From NCBI RefSeq assembly GCF_026163695.1, contig NZ_JAOTID010000001.1:558001-622000 (forward strand): a stretch of 64,000 nt of DNA. Direction: 5' to 3'. Position numbers and translations under genes: made by a program. Under the pieces are notes generated by a model. The model ran no database searches. It was not told the DNA's origin and saw only the letters and a list, made by a program, of their open reading frames with translations. This stretch comes from Shumkonia mesophila (GTDB lineage Bacteria > Pseudomonadota > Alphaproteobacteria > Rhodospirillales > Shumkoniaceae). Below are positions 43,632 to 52,173 of this stretch, one piece after another (position 1 is the first letter of the stretch; the number at the start of each line of letters is the position of its first letter).

Positions 43632-44690
43632 TTAAGCCTTCACCCCGGCGCCGGTGGCCGGCGGCGCGTCGGGGTCCAGCGGCCAGCGCGGGCGGGGTGC
43701 GAAGTCGAGGCCGTCGGCGAGCCCCAGGCGCAGGCGCTCCAGCCCGGCCCAGGCGATCATCACCCCGTTGTCGGTGCACAATCGCTGCGGCGGTGCCACC
43801 AGGCGCAGGCTTTCCGCCTTCGCCAGCTCGCCCAATCGGCCGCGCAGATAGGCGTTGGCGGCCACCCCGCCGGCCACCACCAGCGTCCCGATGGCGGGAT
43901 GGGTTTGCCGCACCATGCGGATGGCATGGCCGCAGCGCTCGACCACCACGTCGCCGGCGGCGGCCTGGAAGGAGGCGCAGAGGTCGGCGATGTCGGCGGT
44001 CTCCAGCTTCCCCTCGGGCAGCGCCATCAGGGTCTGGCGCACCGCCGTCTTGAGCCCGGAGAACGAGAAGTGGCAGCCCGGCCGGCCGCGCATCGGCCTG
44101 GGCAGGGCAAAACGCGCGGCGTTGCCCGCCAGCGCCGCCTTCTCCACAGCCGGGCCGCCGGGATAGCCGAGGCCCAGCATCTTGGCCGTCTTGTCGAAGG
44201 CCTCGCCCAGGGAATCGTCGATGGTGGTGCCGAGCCGCCGATACGCCCCCACCCCCTCGACGGCCAGCAATTGGCAGTGGCCGCCCGAGACCAGCAGCAG
44301 CAGGTAGGGAAAGGCAACGTCGTCGGTGAGCCGCGCCGTCAGCGCGTGGCCCTCCAGGTGGTTGACGGCGGCGAACGGCAGGTCGTGCACGGCGGCGATG
44401 GCCTTGGCCGTCATGACGCCGACCATGACGCCGCCGATCAGCCCGGGGCCGGCGGCGGCGGCCACGCCGTCGAGATCGGCGAAGGTGACCCCCGACCGCC
44501 CCATGGCCTGGCCGACCACGTGATCGGCGTATTCCAGGTGGGCGCGGGCCGCGATCTCGGGCACCACGCCGCCGAACGGCTCGTGGGCCTCGAGTTGCGA
44601 CAGCAGGGACTCGCCCAGGATGCGCCGGCCGTCGTTGACTACGGCGGCGGCCGTCTCGTCGCAGCTGGTTTCGATGCCGAGCACGATCAT
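43632..44690 (-). CDS. tsaD: tRNA N6-adenosine threonylcarbamoyltransferase TsaD
   Basis: Transfers threonylcarbamoyl from TC-AMP onto A37 of ANN-reading tRNAs, with TsaB and TsaE. Full length, 352 aa. Kae1/TsaD motifs: [14 protein letters not shown] at the N-terminus, metal ligands in [25 protein letters not shown], the [15 protein letters not shown] loop, [12 protein letters not shown], and [13 protein letters not shown]. It is divergent from hemC with 92 bp between the starts, a conserved arrangement in alphaproteobacteria. Confidence 0.97.
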   Translation of the reverse strand: MIVLGIETSCDETAAAVVNDGRRILGESLLSQLEAHEPFGGVVPEIAARAHLEYADHVVGQAMGRSGVTFADLDGVAAAAGPGLIGGVMVGVMTAKAIAAVHDLPFAAVNHLEGHALTARLTDDVAFPYLLLLVSGGHCQLLAVEGVGAYRRLGTTIDDSLGEAFDKTAKMLGLGYPGGPAVEKAALAGNAARFALPRPMRGRPGCHFSFSGLKTAVRQTLMALPEGKLETADIADLCASFQAAAGDVVVERCGHAIRMVRQTHPAIGTLVVAGGVAANAYLRGRLGELAKAESLRLVAPPQRLCTDNGVMIAWAGLERLRLGLADGLDFAPRPRWPLDPDAPPATGAGVKA

Positions 44691-44782
44691 CCAAAAAAGC
44701 CTCTTTCAGGAAGCGGCCCCGGACTTTACTCTGTCGCCCACGCTGAGACCACCCGTTCCGACATCCACAGTTTCCGGTGTCC

Positions 44783-45724
44783 ATGACCCCGTCCCCTACC
44801 TTAAGGATCGGCACCCGCGGCAGTCGTCTGGCGCTGGCCCAGACCGGGGGCGTGCGCGACCTTCTGATCGCCGCCCACCCCGCCCTGGCGGCACCAGGCG
44901 CCGTCGAGATCGTCGTCATCAGGACGACGGGCGACGCCGTGCAGGACCGGCCGCTGGCCGAGATCGGCGGCAAGGGCCTGTTCACGCGCGAAATCGACGA
45001 GGCCATGCTGGAAGGGCGCATCGACATCGCCGTGCATTCGGTCAAGGATGTGCCGACGTGGCTGCCGGAAGGCATCGAGATGCCCTGCATCCTGGCCCGC
45101 GAGGACCCGCGCGACGCCCTGATCTGCAATGCCGCGAAAAGCCTGTCGGAGCTGCCGGAAGGCGCCGTGGTCGGCACCGCGTCGCTCAGGCGTCAGGCCC
45201 AGGTGCTGGCCCGCCGGCCCGACCTGGTGGTCAGGGTGCTGCGCGGCAACGTCGAGACCCGGATCAAAAAGATCGCCGAGGGAGCCTTCGACGCCACGCT
45301 CCTGGCCATTGCCGGCTTGAAGCGCATCGGGCTGGCCGGGGCGGCCACCGCCATCCTGGAGCCCGAGGAAATGCTGCCGGCGGTCGGCCAGGGCGCCATC
45401 GGCGTGACGTGCCGGACCGCAGACGACAAGGCCACCGCCCTGCTGGCCGCCGTCCACGACGCCGGTACCGCCGCCTGCGTCGCCGCCGAGCGGGCGCTGT
45501 TGGCGATGCTGGATGGGTCGTGCCGCACCCCCATCGCCGCGTTCGCCGTCATTACGGAATCAAAACAGATGATGTTGCGCGGCCTTTTGGCCCGTCCCGA
45601 CGGCAGCCGGCTTGTGACCGTCGCGTGTTGCGGAACCCCCGCCGAGGCGGTGATGTTGGGCGAAGGGGCCGGGCGCGACCTGTTGGCCCGATTCGCTTCC
45701 GACGGGCGTGAGCATCGGAGGTAG
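44783..45724 (+). CDS. hemC: porphobilinogen deaminase (hydroxymethylbilane synthase)
   Basis: Builds the linear tetrapyrrole from four porphobilinogens, 313 aa. Features: LRIGTRGSRLALAQT, RPLAEIGGKGLFTREID, DIAVHSVKDVPTWLPEG, GTASLRRQAQVLARRPDLVV, LRGNVETRIKKI, and the dipyrromethane-cofactor Cys in LDGSCRTPIAAFA. ATG 44783 is used; an in-frame GTG two codons earlier (44777) is an alternative. The hemD fusion begins 3 bp after its stop. Confidence 0.96.
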   Translation: MTPSPTLRIGTRGSRLALAQTGGVRDLLIAAHPALAAPGAVEIVVIRTTGDAVQDRPLAEIGGKGLFTREIDEAMLEGRIDIAVHSVKDVPTWLPEGIEMPCILAREDPRDALICNAAKSLSELPEGAVVGTASLRRQAQVLARRPDLVVRVLRGNVETRIKKIAEGAFDATLLAIAGLKRIGLAGAATAILEPEEMLPAVGQGAIGVTCRTADDKATALLAAVHDAGTAACVAAERALLAMLDGSCRTPIAAFAVITESKQMMLRGLLARPDGSRLVTVACCGTPAEAVMLGEGAGRDLLARFASDGREHRR

Positions 45725-45727
45725 GCC

Positions 45728-47722
45728 ATGCGCGTGCTGCTCACCCGCCCTCGCGAGGATGCCGAACCGCTGGCCGGGCGGCTCCATGGAATCGGCATAG
45801 AAACGATCATCGAGCCGCTGCTGGCCATCGAGATCGACCGCACCGCCGCCGTCGATCTGGAGGGCGTGCAGGCCATCCTGGCGACCAGCGCCAACGGCGT
45901 CAGGGCCCTGGCGGCGCTCTGCCCCCGGCGCGACCTTCCCGTCCTCGCGGTCGGCGACGCCACGGCGGCCACGGCCCGCGAAGCCGGCTTCCTGCATGTC
46001 GACAGCGCCGCCGGCGACGTCGAGGCCCTGGCGGCGCTGGCCATCGCCCTTTGCAGGCCCGAGCACGGCGCCCTGCTGCATGTCGCCGGCAGCCATCTGG
46101 CCGGCGACCTTAAGCGGCGGGTGGAGGCCGGCGGACTTTCCTATCGCCGGGCGGTGCTCTATGCGTCGCGGCCGGCCGAGCGTCTGTCGGCGGAAGCCGC
46201 CACGGCGCTGAAGGCCGGGGAAGTGGACGGCGTTCTCTTTTTCTCTCCCCGAACCGCCGAGACGTTTGTTACTCTGATTCGCGAGGCACGTCTGGTGAAG
46301 GCTTGCCGGAAGCTGGCCGCGTTCTGCCTCAGCGAGGCGGTGGCCGAGCGGGCGAGGGGTGTCGCCTGGCGGCGCGTCCTGGTGGCTTCCCGGCCCGACC
46401 TCGACTCGCTTCTCGGCCTGATGACCGACGGAACCCAAGGCCCCTGGGGGACCATGACGGAAACACCGAAGACGCCTGACGAAACCGCCGAAACTGCCGC
46501 CGCCCGGGACGCCGAAACCCCGGCTGCCGTCGAGCCCATGGCCGCCGCCCAGGCCGCCGCCGCTGCCGAATCGCCGCCGCCGGCCGAGGAAATCGCCGCC
46601 CCCGCCGCCGAACGCCGGCCGGCGCCCCGTGCGGCGTCGCGGGCCAGCCTGGTTCCGCTGGCCGTTCTGTCCTCGCTGCTGCTGCTGGCCGTCCTGGGCG
46701 GCATCGTCTACGCCGCGTGGCCGTTCTGGTCGCCCTATGTGGTGCGCTACGTGCAATCGATCCGGCCGAACGCCGTGCCCGATCCGCGCTTCGGCGAATT
46801 GGCCGGCCGGGTGCAGGCGCTCGAAGAGGCGCCCAGGGACGAGGCGGCGGCGGGCGACGCCGTGGCCGAGCTGGAGCGGGCGCGCTCCGGGATCGGCGAC
46901 CAGATCGCCGCCCTGCTGGAGCGCGTCAACGGCCTGGAGAAGAGTCTCGAAGGCGTGCGCGCCATGGTCAAGGCGACCGGGCTGCCCGGTGAGGCCGCCG
47001 ATGCCAGGAAAAGCCTCGATGAGCTTTCCGAGCGCATCGCCAAGCTGGAGCAGACCGAAGCCTCGACCCGCGTGAATGAAGGGCTGGAGCGCTTCGAGGC
47101 CGAGAAGGACCGCCTCACCCGCTCGCTCGCCGAGGTGACCCAGCGAATGGAAGGGCTGGAGGAACGCACGCAGTTGGCCGGCGCCCCACCCTCGGTGCGC
47201 GCCCTGGTGCTGGCGGCCGGCCAATTGCGCGAGGCGTTGCGCGCCAACGCCCCCTTCGCCGAGGAGTTGGCGGCGCTGCGCAAGACGGCCGGCGAGGAGC
47301 CCGATCTCGTCCAGCTTGTCAGTGATCTCACACCCCACGCGGCAACCGGCATTCCGGTCCTGGCCACCCTGATGGAGCGCTTCGACGCGACGGCCCGCAA
47401 GGCGGTGGCTGCCGAACGCCGCTTCGCCGGCGACGGCTGGCTGGCGGCGGCGGCCAACCGGCTGGCCTCGCTGGTGACCATCCGGCGCACCGCCGTCGAG
47501 GAGGCCGACACCACCACCGAGGCGCTCATCGCCCGGGCCGAGGCGGCGATGCAGGGCGGCGACCTGGCCGGCGCCGTGAAAGCGCTGGAAGGCCTTGAGG
47601 GCGCCGCCGCCGAGGCCATGGGCGACTGGCTGAAACAGGCGCGCCAGCGCCTGCTGGCCGAACGGGCCATGGCGGTGCTCCACGTCCACGCCGTGTCGCT
47701 GATCGCGCCGGCCGGCAAGTGA
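45728..47722 (+). CDS. hemD: fusion of uroporphyrinogen-III synthase and Mic60/mitofilin-like membrane protein
   Basis: One 664-aa frame without internal stop. Residues 1-240 form uroporphyrinogen-III synthase (MRVLLTRPREDAEPLAGRL, AILATSANGVRALA, VLFFSPRTAETFVTLI). An Ala/Pro/Glu-rich linker (about 245-305) leads to a transmembrane helix (LVPLAVLSSLLLLAVLGGIV, about 310-332), a long coiled coil (about 350-480) and a C-terminal mitofilin domain (DWLKQARQRLLAERAMAVLH). In alphaproteobacteria Mic60 is normally a separate gene beside hemD/hemY and shapes inner membranes. The catalytic half would face the cytoplasm and the coiled coil the periplasm. An internal ATG at 46421 or 46454 might produce a separate Mic60. 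Confidence 0.88.
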   Translation: MRVLLTRPREDAEPLAGRLHGIGIETIIEPLLAIEIDRTAAVDLEGVQAILATSANGVRALAALCPRRDLPVLAVGDATAATAREAGFLHVDSAAGDVEALAALAIALCRPEHGALLHVAGSHLAGDLKRRVEAGGLSYRRAVLYASRPAERLSAEAATALKAGEVDGVLFFSPRTAETFVTLIREARLVKACRKLAAFCLSEAVAERARGVAWRRVLVASRPDLDSLLGLMTDGTQGPWGTMTETPKTPDETAETAAARDAETPAAVEPMAAAQAAAAAESPPPAEEIAAPAAERRPAPRAASRASLVPLAVLSSLLLLAVLGGIVYAAWPFWSPYVVRYVQSIRPNAVPDPRFGELAGRVQALEEAPRDEAAAGDAVAELERARSGIGDQIAALLERVNGLEKSLEGVRAMVKATGLPGEAADARKSLDELSERIAKLEQTEASTRVNEGLERFEAEKDRLTRSLAEVTQRMEGLEERTQLAGAPPSVRALVLAAGQLREALRANAPFAEELAALRKTAGEEPDLVQLVSDLTPHAATGIPVLATLMERFDATARKAVAAERRFAGDGWLAAAANRLASLVTIRRTAVEEADTTTEALIARAEAAMQGGDLAGAVKALEGLEGAAAEAMGDWLKQARQRLLAERAMAVLHVHAVSLIAPAGK

Positions 47723-47727
47723 CGGCG

Positions 47728-49149
47728 ATGGCGCGCATCCTCGCCTATCTGATTGTCCTGGTCGCCTTGGTCGGCGCCGCCGTGTGGCTGGCCGACCATC
47801 CGGGCGACGTTTCCCTCGACTGGCAGGGCTGGCGGATCGAAACCTCGGTCGCCGTGCTCGGGCTCGCGGTGGCCGCCGTCGCCGCGCTCAGTGCGCTTCT
47901 TTATCGCGTGTGGCTGTTCCTGCGCCGCATGCCCCGTCGCGTCGCCGGGGCCAGACGCGAAAGCCGGCGGCGGCGCGGCTATCTGGCGCTGACCCGCGGC
48001 ATGGTGGCGGTGGCGGCCGGCGACGCCGCCGAGGCGCGCCGCCAGATGAAACGGGCCGACGGCATGCTGGGCGACCCGCCGCTGACCATGCTGCTCTCCG
48101 CCCAGGCGCTCCAGTTGTCGGGCGACGAGAAGGCGGCCGAGAAATTCTTCAGCGCCATGCTGGCCCGCCCCGAGACCGAATTCCTCGGCCTGCGCGGGCT
48201 CTTGATGCAGGCCCTCAAGCGGGGCGACAGCGAAAAGGCGCTGGGCCTGGCCGAACGGGCCTACCGTCTGCAGCCGCGCAGCGAATGGGCGGCCTCGACG
48301 CTGTTCGACCTGGAGGCCAAGAGTGGCGCCTGGAAGGCGGCCAGGGACACGCTCTCCCGCGCCGCCAAGCAGGGTTTGGTGTCGGCCGACGCGAACAGGG
48401 AACGGGCGGCGGCGCTCGACTTCCAGCTGGCGCAGGATGCCCTGGCCCAGGGCCAGGAGCAGGTGGCGGCGAAGCTGCTGCGCCGGGTCGTCGACGCCCG
48501 GCCCGGCTTCACCCCGGCGGTCGTCCGCCTGGCCCGCCTTGACCTCGACGGCGGCCAGGGCGGCCGCGCCGCCTCGCTGATCGAGCGGGCCTGGGCGGTG
48601 GCGCCGCATCCCGATCTCGCGCCCCTCTACTGGCGGGCGCGCGGCGCCGACGCCGGGCTGGCCCGCGCCAAGGCCGCCCAGCGTCTGGCCCGCCAAAATC
48701 CGGACCATCCGGAAAGCCACCTCGCCATCGCCGAGGCGGCCCTCGATGCCCGCCTGTGGGGCGAGGCCCGGCGCCATCTCGGGCTGGCCGGGGGCGAGGC
48801 GCCGCCGGCCCGCGTCTGCCGGCTGATGGCCGAGCTGGAGGAATCCGAGAAAGGCGACGGGGCCGCCGCGCGGGCTTGGCTGGTCAGGGCCACGCTGGCC
48901 GACCCCGACCCTGCCTGGGTGTGCGGCGAATGCGGTCATGCGCGGGCCGAGTGGCAGATCCGCTGCGAGCACTGCGAGGCTTTCGCCAGCTTCCGCTGGC
49001 AGACCCCGCCGCACGTGGCGAGGCTGACCGACGGGACGGCGACGGCGCCGCTCGCCCTCGCTCCGGCGGCTGCGCCGGCCGTCGCCGAGCCGCCTGCCGA
49101 CGCCATCGCCGGGACCGAGAGCGTTGACGCGTCCGGCCCAGCGCGCTAG
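47728..49149 (+). CDS. hemY: HemY-like membrane TPR protein
   Basis: A 473-aa protein with two N-terminal transmembrane helices (ILAYLIVLVALVGAAVWLA and SVAVLGLAVAAVAALSALLY) separated by the family motif DHPGDVSLDWQGWRIET. Cytoplasmic tetratricopeptide-like repeats follow. A C-terminal zinc-ribbon-like segment (CGECG...C..C at about 395-420) is a feature of the alphaproteobacterial form. The role in haem synthesis is not proven; the conserved linkage with hemC-hemD is the basis for the name. GTG 47719, overlapping the previous stop, is an alternative start. Confidence 0.9.
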   Translation: MARILAYLIVLVALVGAAVWLADHPGDVSLDWQGWRIETSVAVLGLAVAAVAALSALLYRVWLFLRRMPRRVAGARRESRRRRGYLALTRGMVAVAAGDAAEARRQMKRADGMLGDPPLTMLLSAQALQLSGDEKAAEKFFSAMLARPETEFLGLRGLLMQALKRGDSEKALGLAERAYRLQPRSEWAASTLFDLEAKSGAWKAARDTLSRAAKQGLVSADANRERAAALDFQLAQDALAQGQEQVAAKLLRRVVDARPGFTPAVVRLARLDLDGGQGGRAASLIERAWAVAPHPDLAPLYWRARGADAGLARAKAAQRLARQNPDHPESHLAIAEAALDARLWGEARRHLGLAGGEAPPARVCRLMAELEESEKGDGAAARAWLVRATLADPDPAWVCGECGHARAEWQIRCEHCEAFASFRWQTPPHVARLTDGTATAPLALAPAAAPAVAEPPADAIAGTESVDASGPAR

Positions 49150-49166
49150 AAGGGGCACCTTCCGGC

Positions 49167-49241
<75 letters not shown>

Positions 49242-49383
49242 TTCTTTTCAAAGGGTTAGCGAGCCTGCTCCTGGCCCTGTTTTTTTGTCTGGCGGCGATT
49301 GCCAGGCGGCCCGCCGATTCCAAATTCAGCTATTAGGGTTCGATGTCGCCATCCGCTCGGGATGGCCACGAAGGAGACGCGCG

Positions 49384-50022
49384 ATGGCACGTTTCATCGT
49401 CCTGACGGCCTGTCTATTGATGATTGCGGGGTGCGAACGTGCGGCGCTGACGGCCCATCGGAACGACCTTCGGCTGTTTGCGGAGGATCTCAGAGTATCC
49501 ATCGAGAAGGCGGCGGGAACGGAAGGGTCGATCGGCACGAGAGTAAGCTATGGATGCTATTCGGACCGCCCCTTCGACAAGCTGCCGCCGGCCGAATTGG
49601 CCGAAGCGATGAACGCCGGAGCGGCGTTTCAGCGGGTCATGGATCGCGATTCGGCCCTGACGCCGGCCGAGCGCCACGCCATCCTTCTAAAGTATGTCCG
49701 CAGAAACGTTCCCATGGCGCTCTACCTGGCCGGCGCCTTGACCCTGGAAAATGCCCAATCGCAGGATGACGAGGCGCTGGGCGCCGAGGCCATCCGCCGC
49801 TCGGCCATGCAAGGTTGCCCGCCGGCCCAAAGCATTCTCGCGTTTCTTTACTGGCGGGGCATCGGGCTTGAGAGAGACAACGGCAAGGCATACGGGTGGG
49901 CGGAGTCGGCGAGCTACGCCGGCCTCGATGCGGCAACGGAACTCCGCGCCGAAATCGCGCCCCACGCGACGCCGACCGAACTGGCGGACGCGAAGAAAAT
50001 ATCCGAGCCGTGGCGAAGATAG
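49384..50022 (+). CDS. Sel1-repeat lipoprotein, hypothetical
   Basis: A 212-aa exported protein. The signal peptide MARFIVLTACLLMIAGC has a lipobox LMIAGC, with Cys17 as the lipidated residue. The C-terminal half has a Sel1-like repeat (CPPAQSILAFLYWRGIGLER, continuing NGKAYGWAESASYAG), a helix pair used for protein binding. AAGGAG lies 7 nt before ATG 49384. The mature N-terminal half is unrecognised. Probably anchored in the inner or outer membrane facing the periplasm. Stands alone after tRNA-Thr. Confidence 0.75.
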   Translation: MARFIVLTACLLMIAGCERAALTAHRNDLRLFAEDLRVSIEKAAGTEGSIGTRVSYGCYSDRPFDKLPPAELAEAMNAGAAFQRVMDRDSALTPAERHAILLKYVRRNVPMALYLAGALTLENAQSQDDEALGAEAIRRSAMQGCPPAQSILAFLYWRGIGLERDNGKAYGWAESASYAGLDAATELRAEIAPHATPTELADAKKISEPWRR

Positions 50023-50138
50023 GCTTGACCGGCCGATGAGCGGCCGGACGACACCGGCCAAGCCCTGATTTTCTGGGGGAAAGCAACGGGGGCGGAGGAC
50101 GCCGGCCGGCCGGCGCGGCGTCCCCGCGGGCGGGATCG

Positions 50139-50387
50139 TTACGGCTTGACCTTGACCTGATCTTCGTCGGAGAAGGCGCCGATGGCGGCGCCGGCGGCGC
50201 CGCCGACCAGCGTCGCGGCGACCACGCTGCCGCCGGCCAAAAGGCCGATGGCGGCGCCCCCGGCGGCACCGATGCCGGCGCCAGAGAGCGTCCGCTGGTT
50301 CTTGGAAGACAGGCCGGAACAGGCGGCGAGCGGCAGGATGAGGGCGAGGATGGCCAGGATGGCAATCGGCCGGCGGCCTCGAGTCAT
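50139..50387 (-). CDS. glycine-zipper lipoprotein
   Basis: A small envelope protein of 82 aa. A lipoprotein signal (MTRGRRPIAILAILALILPL, lipobox ending at Cys23) is followed by a glycine-zipper helix pair (TLSGAGIGAAGGAAIGLLAG and GAAGAAIGAF) as in YMGG/OmpA-like glycine-zipper families. AAGGAG lies 6 nt before the ATG. Such proteins are thought to insert in or span the outer membrane, but the function is not settled. Confidence 0.8.
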   Translation of the reverse strand: MTRGRRPIAILAILALILPLAACSGLSSKNQRTLSGAGIGAAGGAAIGLLAGGSVVAATLVGGAAGAAIGAFSDEDQVKVKP

Positions 50388-50531
50388 GACGTTTCTCCTT
50401 TGGTGGTTCTTGGGGCGCGATGGCTTGGAGGAAAAAGGGGTGCGACCCGGGTCGGGGGGGCCCGGGTCGCGCAACGGGACGTCATGGGGAGGGACAGGGA
50501 AGCCCAAGACGCCCGCCGGGAAGAAAACCGA

Positions 50532-50981
50532 TCACCCGTTGCCTCCGGCGGCGGTGGCGGTGGTGAGGGTCCAGCCGCCGACGGCGCGCCGGCAGGCCGT
50601 GCGATAGGATTCGCGAATGCTGTCGAAGGCGATCCGCCGGATGGTGAAGGCGCGGCAGGTGCGCTCGCCGGCGCGGAAGCTGAACAGCGGCTGGACCCGG
50701 TAGGTGACGCCGCTGTCGGGATCGCGCCAGGCCACCGATTCCCCGTCCTGCGCGGTGTTCAGCGCCGCGGCCAGGCGGTGGCTGGCCGAAAGCGGCAGCC
50801 CGACCGGCATGGGACCGAAATCGCGGTTGTTGGCCGCAGCGCCGGTCTGTGCCGCCTCGGCGCCATGGACGGAGGGAACGCCGGCGGCCATCAGCATGAA
50901 GGCCACCGCCGCGCCAATGACGATGACCAGGACGCGGCCCGGGTAGTGGCGGGTATATTCGGCGAACGATCCCCAGAACAT
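50532..50981 (-). CDS. RT0821/Lpp0805-like surface protein
   Basis: A 149-aa protein with one N-terminal transmembrane or signal segment (VLVIVIGAAVAFMLMAAGVP, about 18-37). The mature domain has HRLAAALNTAQDGESVAWRD, GVTYRVQPLFSFRAGERTCR and an AFTIRRIAFDSIRESYRTAC-type strand set that resembles the RT0821/Lpp0805 family of small outer-membrane proteins. The assignment is moderate. It lies between the glycine-zipper lipoprotein and the glucosaminidase-like lipoprotein, all on the minus strand, suggesting an envelope cluster. Confidence 0.6.
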   Translation of the reverse strand: MFWGSFAEYTRHYPGRVLVIVIGAAVAFMLMAAGVPSVHGAEAAQTGAAANNRDFGPMPVGLPLSASHRLAAALNTAQDGESVAWRDPDSGVTYRVQPLFSFRAGERTCRAFTIRRIAFDSIRESYRTACRRAVGGWTLTTATAAGGNG

Positions 50982-51009
50982 GGCATCCTCCTTCGGTCGG
51001 GCGCGGTCC

Positions 51010-51969
51010 TTAGGCGTCCGACTCCACGGCCGCCACGTTGGAGATGATCTGGTCGGCATCCAAGGCGTCGAAACGGTTGCCGCGGATGATCGTCCTCAGA
51101 TCTCCCACATAGGCGTAGCCGCGCTCGGAATAGGCGATCAGGGTGGCCGCGAGGTCGAAACCGTCGGGCTGCCGGCCTTCGGCCCTGAGGGCGGCGCGCC
51201 GCTCGCGGAAGGCCTTGTAGGCCGGCTGGGTGTTCAGATTGTGGATATAGGCGCCGACCGAGGCCAGCAGGTGCGGAAAAGTCGCGACCCTCACGGGGGT
51301 GGTCTCTTCCAGCCCCTGCGGCTTGATGCCGCTATCGGCGGCCGTGGTCCGCTGGCCGAACAGGGCGTTACCTTCCCTGGCGAAGCGCGAGGTGCCCCAA
51401 CCGCTTTCGATGGCGGCCTGGGCGAGCAGCAGGGACGGCGGCACCACGTCGAGGCGGCGGCGCAGGGTGTCGAGCCCACCGTCGGCCTTGTAGGTGGCGG
51501 AAAGCGCGTCCAGGCGGGCCTGGGCCTCCGGCGCCAGCGGCTTGCCGGCGTCCTTGCAGGCGACGGCGGCATCGACGAAGCGGCGATCGGCCAGGATGGC
51601 TTGGTTGGTTTGGTGGGCAAGCGGCAGGACGATGCCGACAAAGGCCTGTTTGCGGCGCTCGACGTCGCCAAGAGCGTCGAGATCGGGCGGCAGCGAGGCG
51701 GCCAGCGCCAGGGGTCTCTCTTGGTAAGCGCGATGCCCGGTGGCGGCCTGGCCGCCCGTGAACAACTCCTGCACGTCGTTGGAGCTGAGCGGGGTGACGA
51801 AAGGCCCGCCGAAAGGCGCGGCGGCGACCCGGGAGGAGGTCTCGCCGTCGCCGATCGGGCAGAAAGCCGCCGTCTTCTGGGGCTCGGTGCACGCCGCCAG
51901 GGCCAAGCCGCCGACGGCGGCGAGGACGAGGCCGAGGCGCGCGGGGAAGATCTCTCGGGTCAGACGCAT
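51010..51969 (-). CDS. Bax/FlgJ-like glucosaminidase lipoprotein
   Basis: A 319-aa exported protein with a lipobox signal (GLVLAAVGGLALAAC, Cys27). The C-terminal domain (about 170-319) is a Bax-type beta-N-acetylglucosaminidase: SLLLAQAAIESGWGTSRFAR with the catalytic Glu, GNALFGQ, FPHLLASVGAYIHNLNTQPA, and AYKAFRERR. It would cleave peptidoglycan in the periplasm. The frame is open further upstream, but the signal peptide fixes the start at 51969. Confidence 0.88.
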   Translation of the reverse strand: MRLTREIFPARLGLVLAAVGGLALAACTEPQKTAAFCPIGDGETSSRVAAAPFGGPFVTPLSSNDVQELFTGGQAATGHRAYQERPLALAASLPPDLDALGDVERRKQAFVGIVLPLAHQTNQAILADRRFVDAAVACKDAGKPLAPEAQARLDALSATYKADGGLDTLRRRLDVVPPSLLLAQAAIESGWGTSRFAREGNALFGQRTTAADSGIKPQGLEETTPVRVATFPHLLASVGAYIHNLNTQPAYKAFRERRAALRAEGRQPDGFDLAATLIAYSERGYAYVGDLRTIIRGNRFDALDADQIISNVAAVESDA

Positions 51970-52090
51970 GGTTTCTCCCTCTTTACGGGCCGCCTGCGGC
52001 ACGACGGAACGCGGGCAAGCCAAAACCATGCCAAAAGATAGGGATCGCAAGGGAGACCGTGTTGCGACAAAAACGAGGCAATTCAAGGGC

Positions 52091-52112
52091 CTGTGTCACG
52101 AGAATGACACAG
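52091..52112. repeat. 8-bp inverted repeat after the kinase gene
   Basis: CTGTGTCA-CGAGAA-TGACACAG, perfect arms. It lies about 60 bp beyond the kinase stop and about 120 bp before the glucosaminidase start on the same strand. No T-run follows, so it is either a weak terminator-like structure or an operator of the downstream gene. Confidence 0.5.
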
Positions 52113-52173
52113 AGGCGGGCATTTTGGGGAAGGAAAGGGTCCTGCGCCCCCGGGCCAGCCCGCGTCGATCCGA

